In this document: positions 9,858 to 22,319 of the stretch, one piece after another
Layout of the letters: each line of letters begins with the position of its first letter
Position numbering within the stretch: position 1 is the stretch's first letter
Source of the DNA: Siphonodentalium dalli
Lineage: Eukaryota > Mollusca > Scaphopoda > Gadilida > Siphonodentaliidae
Assembly (NCBI GenBank): GCA_032622095.1
Contig: CP136066.1
Coordinates: forward strand, 172,111,164-172,175,163
Length of the DNA: 64,000 nt
Direction: 5' to 3'
The notes under the pieces: model-generated
Database searches by the model: none
What the model was told of the DNA's origin: nothing
What the model saw: only the letters and a program-made list of their open reading frames with translations
Position numbers and translations under genes: made by a program

Positions 9858-12800
9858 ACAGGCGAAAATTGGAGATCAGAGGAAACCCAACTAGACGCTG
9901 TGCCACGATTAGTAATCTCCCGCTAGGGTTGATATATTAACCCTTTCTATGATGCTATAAGAGTATGATATTTTGATATTTCTCACTATTGATAATTCTT
10001 ATTATCCGTCCTTTAAAGGCGCCGATGGCCTTTGTGGTGGGTATATTGTTAAAATACTCACACCCATTAAAGTTGTCATAAACAGTATGAATATTAAAAT
10101 ATAGACATGTTTTGTTCTTATACCAATCATACATATCACGCGAATTGTATGTTATCAAGTTCGAATGCTCTATTAGGTAAACAAAAGCCAGGTTCTGTAA
10201 CGTTTTTGACTTTTGTTTGCATAACAAAGCGTAAAACCTTAACAATAACATACCATTTATGCGATGATTGGCATAAGAAAGCTGTTTATTGCGGTTATAA
10301 CGGAAGTAACTATTTTAACAGCAATATATCCACCGCGAAGGCCACCCATGCCTTTAACACTATTTCTGATTGGGCAAAAGCTGTCACATGATAATCCGGG
10401 AAAAAGTCATACTGGACTCAGTAGACGTTTCGCTACCGCATTGAATTTTTTTTCACTTCAGTGTTTATGCTTTCTGATTATCAAATACAGGCTTTAATAG
10501 AGAACCATGTGCCGACAAATACCAAAAATAACCACAAAAGTTTTATTCCCAAACACAGATGGATAATAAAAATGTCATTATACAATGTACACTATGTGCG
10601 TGTCTCATCCAATATGTCTTTTCACCACAACCTGGACAAGAAAACAAACACACATACTGTATTGTACACAACATTGTACAATAACTTTATAGTAATGCAT
10701 AACACGGAAATACAATGACGCATTGAATGTTATGGGAACCCCCTAGAACTGCACATAAATGTATACATTATTGGGATGCTATTACATTGTACTACAGGAA
10801 AATTTGGTCCTCAAGTAACAAGATGGCTGCCAAAATGGTGACCTGAATTGGAAAATAGACACATTTTCACTCATATCTTCTATATCGCTTTCTACTCTTT
10901 GGAAATAACGATGAATTGTTGTTTATTTTTCTATTATGCATGTCTTACGATTATTTGGATAGTGAAATATGTTTTCATTAGCGTTCAGCTACTTACAATG
11001 CATAAAATGTTTTTTTTAAAAGAACGTTGTATGATATTTCATCGAAAACTCACTTTCGGTTTCTGGTCATATTTTAATATGAAATGAACAGGTCTGAAGG
11101 AGTTAAGCCAGTGGAAGTAATACCGATAAAACGCAATCTCATTAGGGTCTGAAATTGTTAATATGGTTTATGATGTCAGTCAAAAAGGCGGCAAATTTAT
11201 AGAAAATTCTATGTTTCGTCCTTATTCGTTTAGATGTTGTGGTTGATGCGTGAAGTTGACTAATCTGCATTGGAAACATTGCACGTGTTATTTCTTCAGT
11301 CCACTTCAATCTCTAAACAGATTTATCCTTGATATAACTTCGTGTTTCTAACAATATTGCAATGTGAAACGAACCCGAACTGAGGGAGTTAAGCACATGC
11401 TATTATTACCTGTACAATTAAATAGCATTGGTTCTTGAACATTTGAGATGGTCAATATAACCAATCATGACAGTCAAAATGGCAGCAAATTTATCAAAAG
11501 TTTTAGATTGGTGACACACACTCGAACAAATTTTGTAATAGCTAAAGTATCGTTCCAAATGGCTCCCAAAATTAGTAATTAGCCGTATACGACTTAGGCA
11601 TCATATGTATCATGCTTATGTTTATAAGCAGTGAGGCAAATGTTGACATTTCATCATAGAAACAATGCAGTTCGCGCATCTGCTCAGGAACTAAATCATC
11701 ATCAAATAGCTGAAATATAACGGAAATAAAAAAAACAATAATGGTAGAAGTTCAACATAAGCTAACTGCGGGAATGGTGTAGTATTTATCGTGATATGGT
11801 CTATCGACTGAAACAACCAAACACATAATCAACAGTCAGTGAACTTTTTCTGGTAACATTCTTGATTATGCTAAATATTTCATAGAAAGCTGTACTTACT
11901 ACCGAGTAATGCTAGATTATTGCTCACAGTGGAGCGTTTTCAGAACATTGAGATAGCACCAAACATAATCACCCCATCATAAGTAACTTATCACCAACCC
12001 TTGAAGTAGAACCGACCGAACTCATGCTTCACTTGGAGGTAAATTTGAGTTTTTGTCTTGAATCTCTGCTCTGGGTCTGATACTAGTACGTCCCACCAAA
12101 TGCATAAATTTGTTGAATTCTGGGAAGAGCTATTTACATATCTACAAAGTGTGGAATACTGGGTCGAAATCTATAATTTAGCATAACCATGGTATCTATA
12201 TATAGTGGAGACTTGGTCCATCTGTGGTGATGTTTGTTTCGACAGGCTATATAGCATTATATACAATGGCCCTCAAAACCCTGTACATGTATACAATATG
12301 CATGTTGAACTTGCAAAGTTGCCTTCTTTCTCCTGATATAAAATTTGTCTTATATCTACCGCGATCTTTGGTAACCGAACGTCCAATACAATTAAGTGCC
12401 ATCAAATAGTCTGGAACATGTATACTTCACAAAGCTCATGGACAGAGGTTCAGATATGAAAACAACAAAAGTTGTTATATGCATATACACTGTTATAGGC
12501 ATAATTAAGTTATAGAAGTGCATTCGCTCCTAAACACAAAGTCTCATTCCGGAAATGTTTTCCATCACCACTTATCGTTGAGTATTGTAATATACTACCA
12601 GAGTGAAGAGCTTGGCATTTGCCAGTGTCATATTTATTATGCCCTGTGTTGTGACCACAATTTGATTTAGCTCACCCCTATCTGGGATGCGGCATGGGGG
12701 AACAACTGGTTCAGAGAAACTGATATCCTATCCTATTCCTGTGTATTTTCAAGTTTATTCCACCGTGATCCGATTTTCTCTGAAAATATTGCTTACAAGC

Positions 12801-14154
12801 AACAGTTATTTTGAGCATACTTTGAGATTTCTCAACCACTATCGATCTGAGTAATCACCATAGTGCGATTTCTATTTCACTGATTAGTCCAAATTTGCAC
12901 ACTGCCATGACTGGATCTAGCCTATATTCAACCAAATGTGTGCTACGCTTCAGGCAGCAGGTTAAGAATTAACCAGCTGCAAATATTTTGACCATGTTCA
13001 CTTTGGGATATGGTCAATATATATTTTATATTCATTGGGAAATTTTCGTCTTCCAAATGTCGCTGAAATACCATTGTATTCAGGCGCTTATTCTATGTCA
13101 GTTCACAAGCTATATAGTTGTGAAACTAGAATTGGAACTCTGGAAATATCCATTCAATTTGTCTGAGACTTACTCATATCATTGCCCATAAGACCAGTAT
13201 GGCAACATTGCCGTGTACATTGGATTAATCTTAACCACGTCAGTATGCACCCATCATAGTATCCTCATACACTCAGTGTGAATTCTCCACATAGTTGAGG
13301 CCACGGCACTAAATTATACAAGGTTGTAACTTGAATAAATGAAATATAACGCCGGACGGAGTCTCTGGTCTTCTAAAATATATATCATACCATATGCGGA
13401 TGCAATTTCACAAGTTCATATTGTCTTATATTGTGTCCTATTTAGAGTGTTTCTCTTCAATATATCCAATGCAGATTAGCCAACGCCATGTAACTAACAG
13501 TCACGACAAGGAAGCGCATAAGGACAAATATATAATTGTCTATACATTTTCTGCCATTTTGACTGCCATCATAAACCATAGTAACCATGTCAGGCCCTAA
13601 TGAGATTGCATTGTATAGGCATTACTCACACTCGTATATTAATTTCTTCCAATCGGTTAATTTCACATAAAAATATGGTCAAGAACCAATATTGAGTTTT
13701 CGGGAAAATTTCATACCACATTCTGTAATATCAATTTTGTTAGGGATTGGAAGTAGCTGAGATGAAAGGAACAACATGTAGCACTGAGCATACGATATGA
13801 ATAATAGAAAACAAGGCACAATTTGCAACCAATCCAAAACAATAGGAACGGATATATAAAATATGGGTGAAAAAAATTCATATTTTTAACATTCCGGTCA
13901 CCATTTTGGCAGCCATCTTTCCAATGGAGTGACAATTTTTACTGCAAACAGTTGCATAATGTAATAGCATCCAAATAATATTCACATTTGTGTACATTTC
14001 ATGAGATATATTTTCCAACAAAACGGACTAAACTGACTTAGATCATATTCTATACTACGGCGACCATGTTTGACGCCATCTTGGATTATAGAAAATGCTC
14101 AAGGATGAGTGCTCCATACCCACCTATAAATTGATGTACACACCACCCAATATC
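9858..14154. repeat. 4,297-bp tandem duplication, copy 2
   Basis: The second copy of the unit at 5561-9857. It ends at the ATATCACA motif that also ends copy 1 and is followed by unique sequence (ATCCATAGAG). It contains the same MITE and long-armed element. Confidence 0.95.
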
Positions 14155-14234
14155 ACAATCCATAGAGAAAAAAACTATCAGATAATTTGAACTTCACCAT
14201 TTAGAATTGCAGCTTCGTTCGATATAAACTAGGT

Positions 14235-16449
14235 GGTCCGAATCGGCATCTCTGGTTTAGACTAGGTTTTATTCTAGACCAGGTTTAACTCCAGTTTAAA
14301 CACGGTTTAAGTAGGGTTTAAACTTGGTTTTACGGTAGTTAAACTAGGTTTTATGAGAGTCAAACTGGGTTTTAGTGTAGTTAAACCAAGTTTTGTGATA
14401 AACTCAGTTTAAGTTTGTGGAATTCGATCTCAATTAAAAACTGGGTTTTATTGACGTGATAAAGGTATGGTAATATTACTAAGTGTTTGTGGTGAATTGG
14501 CTATATAATCATCAGTATAAGCTTCGGTATATATTATTTATACGTACCATACGTCTCATCTCGAAAATATACCTTTATATATACTTTGAAAAAACATCAA
14601 AGTTAAACCACCATACCCCAGGTTTGACTAAAACCTAGTTTTTTGGGTTTAATTATTCGGCCGATTTTTTTCGCCCAGCATTGATGTTGTTTCTTCGCGT
14701 ATATGGGAGTGTTTATTTGAATTGGGGAGGCGTTTATGCGCGGGCGTTTGTCACTCAATGTACATGCAGGAGAGTCTTAGTGGAATTCGGGGAGGCGATT
14801 GCGGTACTTATGAGATAATTCTAACAAAATATGTGCCAGTGTGATGGATGATTTCTTGCTATATATGTCTGTTTGCAATTCGCTCGTTCGGATGTCGCTT
14901 TGGCGACTGAGAGCATGGAGGGATCGAACTGATCAGTTTGGCACGTTAGACACGAACATGACTTTTGAAACTGATACCTTATTCACAAAAAGGTCTCTTT
15001 CGGTCAATTTGACGCATGGGTTGGTGGCCCGCCCAAATACCCATCAGAGACACCCCAGCCCTCACCCGGGGGAGGGTAACGGCCACCCTGAGGGGGAATG
15101 GAATTTGGACCTTTTTTTTTTGGAGAACTGTAAGGATGTCGGCCAATTTGATGGTATGGGTGGGTGGCTCGCCCCAAATAACCCATAGAAACACCCCATA
15201 CTCACATCCGGGGGGTACCACCCGAGGGGGTGAACATGGGATATGGACCATTTTCCAGACCGGTAAGGATTTCGGCCAATTTTACGGCATGGATGGATGG
15301 CCGGCTCAAATGTTCCATAGAAACAGCCCACCCATCAACGCTGGGGGAACCACCCCAGGAGGTGAAAATGGGGTATGGACCATTTTCGAGAATGGTAAGG
15401 ATTTCGGTCAATTTGACGTCAGGAGTATGGGTAGCCCGCTCCAACTACCCCCTAGCAACACCATCACCCGGGGGTACAACCCCGAGGACGGTGGGTGGCA
15501 CAACCCAAATGGCCCCATAGAAACACCCCAACCCGCACCCGGGGTCCATACCCCATTTTCACCCGCTCGGGTAGAACCACCCGCGGTGGGGTGGGGTGTT
15601 TCTATGGACTATATTTGAGGGCGGGCCACCCACCAATGCCGTCATATTGGCCGAAATCCTTACCGTTCTCGATAACGCTCCATGCCTGATTTCGACACCG
15701 GGTGAGGGGTGGGGTGTTTCTATTGGGTATTTGGGGCGGGCCACATACACATGCCGTAATATTGACCGACAGATGCATGTTTTTTTGCGATTAATGAATA
15801 TAATGCTCCATACCCCAATTTCACCCCAGCAGGGTGGTACCCTCCAGGGATGAAGGTATGGTGTTTCTAGAGGATATTTGGAGCGGGCCACACACCCCTG
15901 TCGTCAAATTGGCCGAAATCCTTACCGTTCTCGAACATGTTTCATATCCCATCTTCACCCCTCGGGTGGTAACCCACTCCCGCCCGGATGTGAGGTGTGT
16001 GGTGTTTATATGGGTTATTTGAGGTACCCTTCCCCGGGGATGAGGGCTGTGTTCTATGAGGTATTTGTGGCGGGCCCCCACCCATGCCCTCAAGAGATAT
16101 TTTTGAGTTCCAAAAGTCATGTTCGTCCATGATATTAGATAATATCTAACCGTTATACAACAGACCGTGCATTCGTCGTGATTTCTCAAAGCGCACGGGT
16201 TATTCGCCTGATTAGGAAATTAGATAGCGACAACAGGTCGCGTGACCGGACAATACATTGACAAGTAGCGATAATAAACCGACAGACCACGCCTCCTATC
16301 CTTGCAATTGGACAAGTGTGGCCCACAGGTAACACAATCGACCAAATCTATGTCGTCCCAGCGGTGGAGAAAAACTTGGTTTTACTACTAAAACCCAGTT
16401 TAAACTGGTAGTTTAAACTAGGTCTAAACTGGAGATGCCGATTCGGACC
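14235..16449. mobile_element. DNA transposon with GGTCCGAATCGG ends and TTTAAACTGG subterminal repeats, copy 1
   Basis: The ends are inverted: GGTCCGAATCGGCATCTC at the left, GAGATGCCGATTCGGACC at the right. Inside both ends are arrays of degenerate GTTTAAACTRGGTTTTA words (14,250-14,460; 14,600-14,660; 16,370-16,435). No TSD is clear. The centre is occupied by a satellite foldback at 14,954-16,124. Related elements are at 58,509-60,431 and, more distantly, 17,367-19,890; a lone end fragment sits at 57,358-57,379. Confidence 0.7.
14954..16124. repeat. Foldback made of a 132-bp satellite, two opposed arrays
   Basis: The motif TAAGGATTTCGGCCAATTT recurs at 15,131, 15,264 and 15,396 (spacing 133 and 132 bp; a partial unit precedes them). 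After about 15,560 the same monomers run in the opposite orientation (GGCCGAAATCCTTACCG at 15,648 and 15,912). The outermost sequences also pair: GAACATGACTTTT at 14,954 and AAAAGTCATGTTC ending at 16,124. The monomer is GC-rich compared with its surroundings. Open frames here reflect the repeat and lack protein features. Confidence 0.8.
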
Positions 16450-16929
16450 GGTGTGTCCAAGATTCATTTCAATATAGGCATGATGTGGTTTCTCGCACTA
16501 ATTCGCATTAGTGTGAGCACAATGTCTTAATTTAATTTCTAATTAAAAAAATTCTCCATCGAAATCTTGGCATTGACATTGTGCCTAACCATTCACTGTT
16601 CACCTGATTTGATGAAGATAATTTGTTCGTGGTGCTTTGACGAACCCAAATATCTCCCGGCAGGTTTGCAGGCCTGTGACTGATGCGACAATAAACACAA
16701 TAAAACAAATCAACTGCTCCGTCTGACAGGGGTGATTTGTCAGCTTCTGATTTGCAGCTAAATTGGAGTCACAATCGTTAATTATTCAGATAAAAGAGAA
16801 CATACCGGATAGAAACAAGTTGCAATCAAAATGGGAATAACTCATGAAACTGTTTATTAACACGCGATCCGTATGCATAGTATTATCAGATATAAATACG
16901 TCATAACGGTCATTTTTACCATCTGCAGA

Positions 16930-17250
16930 TACTGCATGTACTTAACCTCTTGGCTGTATGATGTTCCACGACTGAGTCAGTTTTATGGTTTTCTTGACCA
17001 TACCGTTATATTTTTCCACTGGAAAATGGCCATAACGTCAACGTCCGGACACACGACGTCATAACGTCAGCAGCAGTGAAGAGGTCAATTGTCTACCGTA
17101 TACGCCCATCGAACCCACCATTACGCTATATAAAACAAAATATTGAACTAACGGACACAAAATAATTTATTGACGAAATAACGGAGATATTCAGAAATTA
17201 AACAGAAATTAAAACAAACATTAAAAAAAACCTTTCTTTTAACCTCTTGG
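16930..17250. repeat. Dispersed repeat, partner at about 19,935-20,140
   Basis: Shares TGTATGATGTTCCACGA, CTGAGTCAGTTTTAT, ATGGCCATAAC and GTGAAGAGG with 19,935-20,140. The two copies flank the transposon at 17,367-19,890 in the same orientation. Just downstream, at 17,256-17,324, the palindrome GTACTGAGTAC occurs twice with GTC/GAC extensions. No gene is recognised in 16,450-17,366. Confidence 0.6.
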
Positions 17251-18062
17251 CTATACGTCAGTACTGAGTACGGACGTAAAATGTCACGCTGTGTGCTACA
17301 CGTCCGTACTGAGTACGGACCTACTTCAGCACACTAGCAGTCGGCCATATTCTAACGAACTCAGATGGCCGAATTCTGGTTCCTGGTCTAGACCACCCTA
17401 ATAATCACGGTGTTCCATGTCTGGACCTGGTCTCGCGAAACCACCTGGTCTCGATTTAGATTAGGCTGATTATTGTTCAATCAACGACGATCGGTGTATC
17501 GACGGACAAAGGCACGCTTAGTGCTCGAACAATATGATTGCGTTCACGTCGCGAATAGTTGAGCATTAATGTAACGGGTTATTACCGAACACGTGCGGTC
17601 TGTCGTTTTTACAGCTATGTGATTAGAGTGTCTCCATGTGGATGGTGGGGGTGTTGTCCATATTTCCAATCCGCTCCATCCTAAATTGGGGGGGGGTGAG
17701 ACACCCCAAGTTTCCATGTCGCCACGACCCTAACTTTATGTTTATTTATTATGATAACCTATTTTGATGTCAGCGGTTTGAGTAGAGTAAACAAAAAATT
17801 GTTTCACGGCCGATGGAACCACCCATGGCCTATACGTGGCTATACATTGTTTATACCACCTACCCATGCACCGAATAATCAAGTCTCAGAGACCGCCCTT
17901 TTAAATCTCGACCCAAACATATAATGGGCTAAAAACAATTGCGCCCATCATTTCAGTTGCCATCATTCCAATTTCCAAGAATCCAAATGGTAAGACATTA
18001 TTGGAACAAGGACGATTAACAAAATGTACGTTAAAATATGAATTTCTCAGAGATTTCTAGGG

Positions 18063-18345
18063 TTTGGTTTGTTAGGGTTTATCGTCGATCTAGCCGCTAG
18101 GCCACACACGACGTTGTCAATTTTACGGGTGGAGGAAAGACCACGCAGAGGCTTAATTTCACACAGAAATCGTCCCTCTGCGTGTAGAAACCACCGATCC
18201 CCGGAAAGCAACTGACAAACTTGCCCAGATACACGATTCCGGTCACCCTCCCTATGACGGGGTTCGAACCAGCTTCGTCAGCGCTGGACGGCCCGTGACG
18301 GTGTAATGCACCTGGCACTCTACCGACTGAACCACCGGGACCCCC
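18063..18345 (-). mobile_element. tRNA-derived SINE (family 1) with 13-bp TSD
   Basis: On the minus strand the head reads GTGGTTCAGTCGGTAGAGTG, an A-box, and GGTTCGAACCC, a B-box, as in RNA polymerase III promoters of tRNA origin. The body contains TTTCCGGGGATCGGTGG and ends in a CCTAACAAACC-like tail. The exact 13-bp repeat GAGATTTCTAGGG flanks it (18,050-18,062 and 18,346-18,358), which indicates LINE-mediated insertion. A diverged relative is at about 59,341-59,660. Confidence 0.9.
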
Positions 18346-18891
18346 GAGATTTCTAGGGACACAAGATAGTAAACTCCATTCTTGTATTTCTTTTTCAGCA
18401 AATGCGTTTAAATAAAAGAATCATAAATTTATATATTTTGATTTTTGTTCTTCTACTTTTGTTTTGTTTTTCATTTTATTTTAATGTTTTGTTTTTGTAA
18501 AAAAAATTTCTGGTTCTGTTTTTTGTTTGTAATTTTTTATTCGTCTTTACTGTTTTTTTGTTTGCTTTACGTTTAAAATAAAATTACTTAAAACATCAGT
18601 ATTATTCTTGTTCAAAATACTGGAATAATCTACGTGAATGGGCGGTACGAGTAATATTTATTGAGAAGCATTTCAACGTCAATTTTATGAATACGCCGGG
18701 AAAGCCCCGCATCCCGCCCATGCGATGAAAGACGAAAATGAAAATCCGATGTGCCATTCACTGTTATGCCGGGTCGCCCATGCTCATCCACATGAAATCG
18801 CCGGGGAACACACACGCATGGTTGTTACAGTTATGATAGGTGACATTATATAAAATACAGTTACACTCGATCATTTCTAATGTCCAGTTAA

Positions 18892-19283
18892 CCCTTTACC
18901 CAACAGAAGGGCCCTGTGCCAATGCATTCTCTTATATATGCGAGTCGACCATAGGTCGCCTCGCATATATAAGAGAATGCATTGGCTTAACACATTAAAA
19001 ATTATAAAATTGTTAAAGAATGTAAGAAAAAATGTTAAAAAGTGTTAAAAAAAGATTTGTTTTTAGGCCAATGCATTCTCTTATATATGCGAGGCGACCT
19101 ATGGTCGACTCGCATATATAAGAGAATGCATTGGCACAGGGCTAACTGTAACTATCACAATGTGGTCAAGGAGCCGGTTCCAATGATATCCATATTGGTA
19201 TGGTTCTATTGAGACAGACCGAAGATATTTTAGGCTGTTGAAGCTTTATTTGGCCGGTTTTGGCCGGTTTGTTGGGTAAAGGG
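18892..19283. mobile_element. piggyBac-like MITE, copy 1, carrying the hairpin pair
   Basis: Bounded on both sides by TTAA (18,888-18,891 and 19,284-19,287), with 14-bp inverted ends CCCTTTACCCAACA and TGTTGGGTAAAGGG. TTAA targets and ends beginning CCC are hallmarks of piggyBac. The interior holds the hairpin-pair module at 18,912-19,141 (hairpins 18,918-18,986 and 19,067-19,135). The 3' part is shared with the copies at 56.1 and 57.0 kb. There is no transposase. Confidence 0.9.
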
Positions 19284-20309
19284 TTAAAAGCCAGATTGTG
19301 ATTGCTCAAACTATTCACCATCGTACGAATGACTGGCTTACAATCAAACTAATAATCCGTATTAGAGTTCTGCACCATAAATATATTCTCGAAACCAGAC
19401 TTCGCTATTCTCGTCTCAGGATCAAGTCTCGGATTATACAAAAATCTCAGACCAGGGGGGTACTAGGTCTCAGTTGCAGACTATTACCTATAACACACAT
19501 AATTATGGATTATATTAAATCTTGTCCAGTTCATATATAATTATAATCTTTACTCCACACGACATACAAATATAACACAATTACAATTTGGTTAACATAA
19601 AGATAAATGCTTCCAAAAAATACTTATGTTTCTGTTACCAGAACTTGTACGTTACCACATGGTTCGAATTATGAACAGACCGACAAAGGCTTGAATGACA
19701 ATAAGAAGGCAAACCTTGGTTTACGTAAACCTGAGTTTCAAAAAGACGAGAATATGGACCAGTGCTGACCAATAATCCCAGCTTACTGGCCTCGAAGCTG
19801 GGTAACACATCGCGATCACCGTGGTTTCGGCCTGGTCTAGACTATAGTTTACATGAAACCCTGGTCTAGACCAGGGACCAGAATTCGCCCGAGAGAGTAT
19901 TAGTTCATCGGAACAACTGTATATCGAAGTTCAAACAGTGTATGATGTTCCACGATTGTGAACGATAATAGCCTTTCAACTGAGTCAGTTTTATAGTTTT
20001 CGTGTTATTCCGTCATATCTTTCCACTGAAATATGGCCATAACATCAACAGCCAAGCACTCGACGTCATTATCAGTGAAGAGGCTATACTAAAGAGATAT
20101 TCAGAATTGAAAACAAAAATGAAAAAGATAGTGTTTTAAAGAGCGATTTTTCCCTTCGAAGTTATTTAAACGGACATGGCTCATTCGAACCTCTGCATTT
20201 GGCCTAACTTGGAGGGGCGGACACTATAGGTCGATAGATAGACAAACTATTAACATACCGGGTTCATATGCTCTGAAAAGTACTTGCCAAAGTCACGACC
20301 CCATCCTGT

Positions 20310-20572
20310 TCTTCCGATAATCCGAGCATTATCTGCTTATAAATAACTTGTTTTAGGTAGTTAGTCCGCTTAGAATGGCCCTCATTTTGAGTCGATAATG
20401 TGTTGCGATTGAGAGCATTCTAGTCACAGTATCGACTCATAATGAGGCGATTCTAAGCAGATTATATGCGGACAATGACACAAATAAGCCAATCAACGGC
20501 TTTTTGTGTGTACACTCTTTCACTGTGGCCCGCGCTATACTCAAATAATCAGGATCAAATAATCGCGCTGAT
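20310..20572. repeat. CTGCTTAGAAT palindrome repeat, copy 2 (left part)
   Basis: Contains TCCGAGCATTATCTGCTTA, the return arm GGCGATTCTAAGCAGATTAT and the CACTGTGGCCCGCGC block. It is interrupted at about 20,573 by a transposon and resumes at about 21,941 (TGATAATCACATTATG ... GGTCGATTATGTGCG), as shown by the uninterrupted copy at 54,047-54,420. Confidence 0.65.
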
Positions 20573-21940
20573 CATCCTATAATACCCGCTGCGGACAGTA
20601 AACCCAGGTGCGGGCGTCTGTAAACCGCACATCGGGCTATAACAGTTAGAGGTTTTTCATACCAGGGCTAGTCTAATCAGTTAAAAGTGTTTAATTTAGA
20701 CGTTGTACCTATCAATGCAAGTCATACATGATAAACAATGCCTATTTATGCTGTGACAGGAGTTCAGAGAAAATTCAGACGTCAGTTCTCGAGAAAAACA
20801 CAATCTTAGTCGAGCGCATTCGAAATTTCGGGGTAAATTTAAGTTTCATTCAGCAAACCTTTCACTGCAAACACTTCTCGAGAATCTTTTTTGAAAACGC
20901 GGAACAATCTATATGAGACACTCTATCCGTGACGTGTTTTTATACTAAAAAACTCAAATCCCTTTCCAGTAACTCGAATAAAGACATCTTTCCAAACATA
21001 CCGTGCATCGATAAAGTAAAAAGTAATGCGGGTGGGAGTAAACTGTGATGCGGGCAAAATCTAGCCCGCTTCGGGGTTTACTCCGACACCGTGGAGTATC
21101 ACATGCAATTGTCAAATATTTTCCTACTTAAAGGCACGTGAGGCCTTAGTTGTCGAAAATATTCATATTTGTTCCAATCACCGTAAACAGAAAAACATTA
21201 AAACGCATACAGTTTCGTTCATTTATACCATGACCATCGCGTAAACGGCATGTTATCATAAAGATTTACTATATTTTACCTAAGCAAGTGCCTGATTTTG
21301 TTACAGAAGACAGCACAATGCTGCTGGCTAATCGCACACAAATGGCATAAACGCTCTTTATTCGTTCCATATCAGGAATTCATCAACAAAGAACGCTCTT
21401 TATGTTTGCCATCATAATATAAACAAACACCAGAAAAGTAACTTTTTATGCTTTTGTTTACATAACAATGGTCAAATATATGACAATAACATACTGTTTA
21501 TGCGATATTTCTTATTTGTATACGGACAAAGTCTGTCTACATTTTGTTGTTCTTTCTGTTTGTGGCGGTTTTTGACGGGTGGAAATATTTTCACAGGATA
21601 CCCACCGCCAAGGCCAACCGTACCTTTAAATGCAGCACATTCTAATGTGAATGTAGATTTAGTTTCCTAAACTATCCATAACAATATAACGTTGACAACG
21701 ATGTCCAAATGTATCACCACGCACTAATCTTGGAGGTGAAAACACACAAATTTAAAAAATGGAAGCTCAATCTCACAGTTCATCGAACACTTGTTGACAT
21801 TTGGCTGAAGATGGGTTCATCAACGAAGAAAAATAATTAATGACAAATTTTCCCTCAAAACAAACCTACCTGTAGTCTGCACTCGTGCCCGCAACGGGGT
21901 TTACTCAATAATTGCCCGCAACGGCTATTATAGGATGAAC
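20573..21940. mobile_element. 1.4-kb element with TCATCCTATAATA ends
   Basis: The left end reads TCATCCTATAATACCCGCTG; the reverse complement of the right end reads TCATCCTATAATAGCCGTTG. Subterminal words around GCGGGC and GGGGTTTACTC recur at 20,610, 21,060 and 21,890. It splits the CTGCTTAGAAT repeat and contains a TTTAAAGG-type MITE at 21,128-21,630. A short open frame at 20,728-20,916 has no recognised domain. Confidence 0.6.
21128..21630. mobile_element. TTTAAAGG-ended MITE, diverged copy
   Basis: Its ends (TTAAAGGCACGTGAGGCC and GGCCAACCGTACCTTTAA) and its internal order match the MITE at 5715-6060. It is nested in the element at 20,573-21,940. Confidence 0.55.
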
Positions 21941-22319
21941 AGTGTGATAATCACATTATGTAATTATTTCACAATATAGGTCGATTATGTGCGTATTTGC
22001 GCAAGGATATGTTGCGCAACCATTTTCAATGCTGTTTTCAGCTTTTCGCCAGAAGTCAGACAGACGCTCTTTATTTCTACCATATCCGGAAGAGACACGG
22101 AACGCTCTTTTCTGTTCCTTGTCGTGCAAATGGCTGTTTTTTTTTTTGGGGGACCCAAACACCGTGTTCACAGTTATAGTTTTCATTTTGGTACTGCAAT
22201 GCGTCTTTTTGGGTTGCATAATGCTCGAAGAAATTATACTTCAAAAGCAAATATGTGCATTTAGGAGCGCAAACCGCCATGTGGCTTTAAATAATGATAA
22301 CAAACCTCTCCAATTCCAC

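Larger units (their letters stand above)
17367..19890. mobile_element. DNA transposon with GGCCGAATTCTGG ends, hosting later insertions
   Basis: Inverted ends: GGCCGAATTCTGGTTCCTGG (with TCTAGACCA following) at the left and TGGTCTAGACCAGGGACCAG (then AATTCGCCC) at the right. Both subterminal regions repeat CTGGTCTAGACC words, a style like the TTTAAACTGG family. A SINE (18,063-18,345) and a piggyBac-like MITE (18,892-19,283) sit inside. No transposase and no clear TSD were found, so the ends could also be two solo fragments. Confidence 0.55.

Noticed and set aside
15016..15618. 200-codon frame over the satellite foldback
   Set aside because: All frames on both strands are long here because the monomer is GC-rich and lacks stops; the peptides are repeats of the 132-bp unit with no codon preference visible.
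18240..18345. Possible tRNA gene on the minus strand
   Set aside because: A- and B-boxes are present, but the acceptor stem does not close and a SINE body plus a 13-bp TSD follow.
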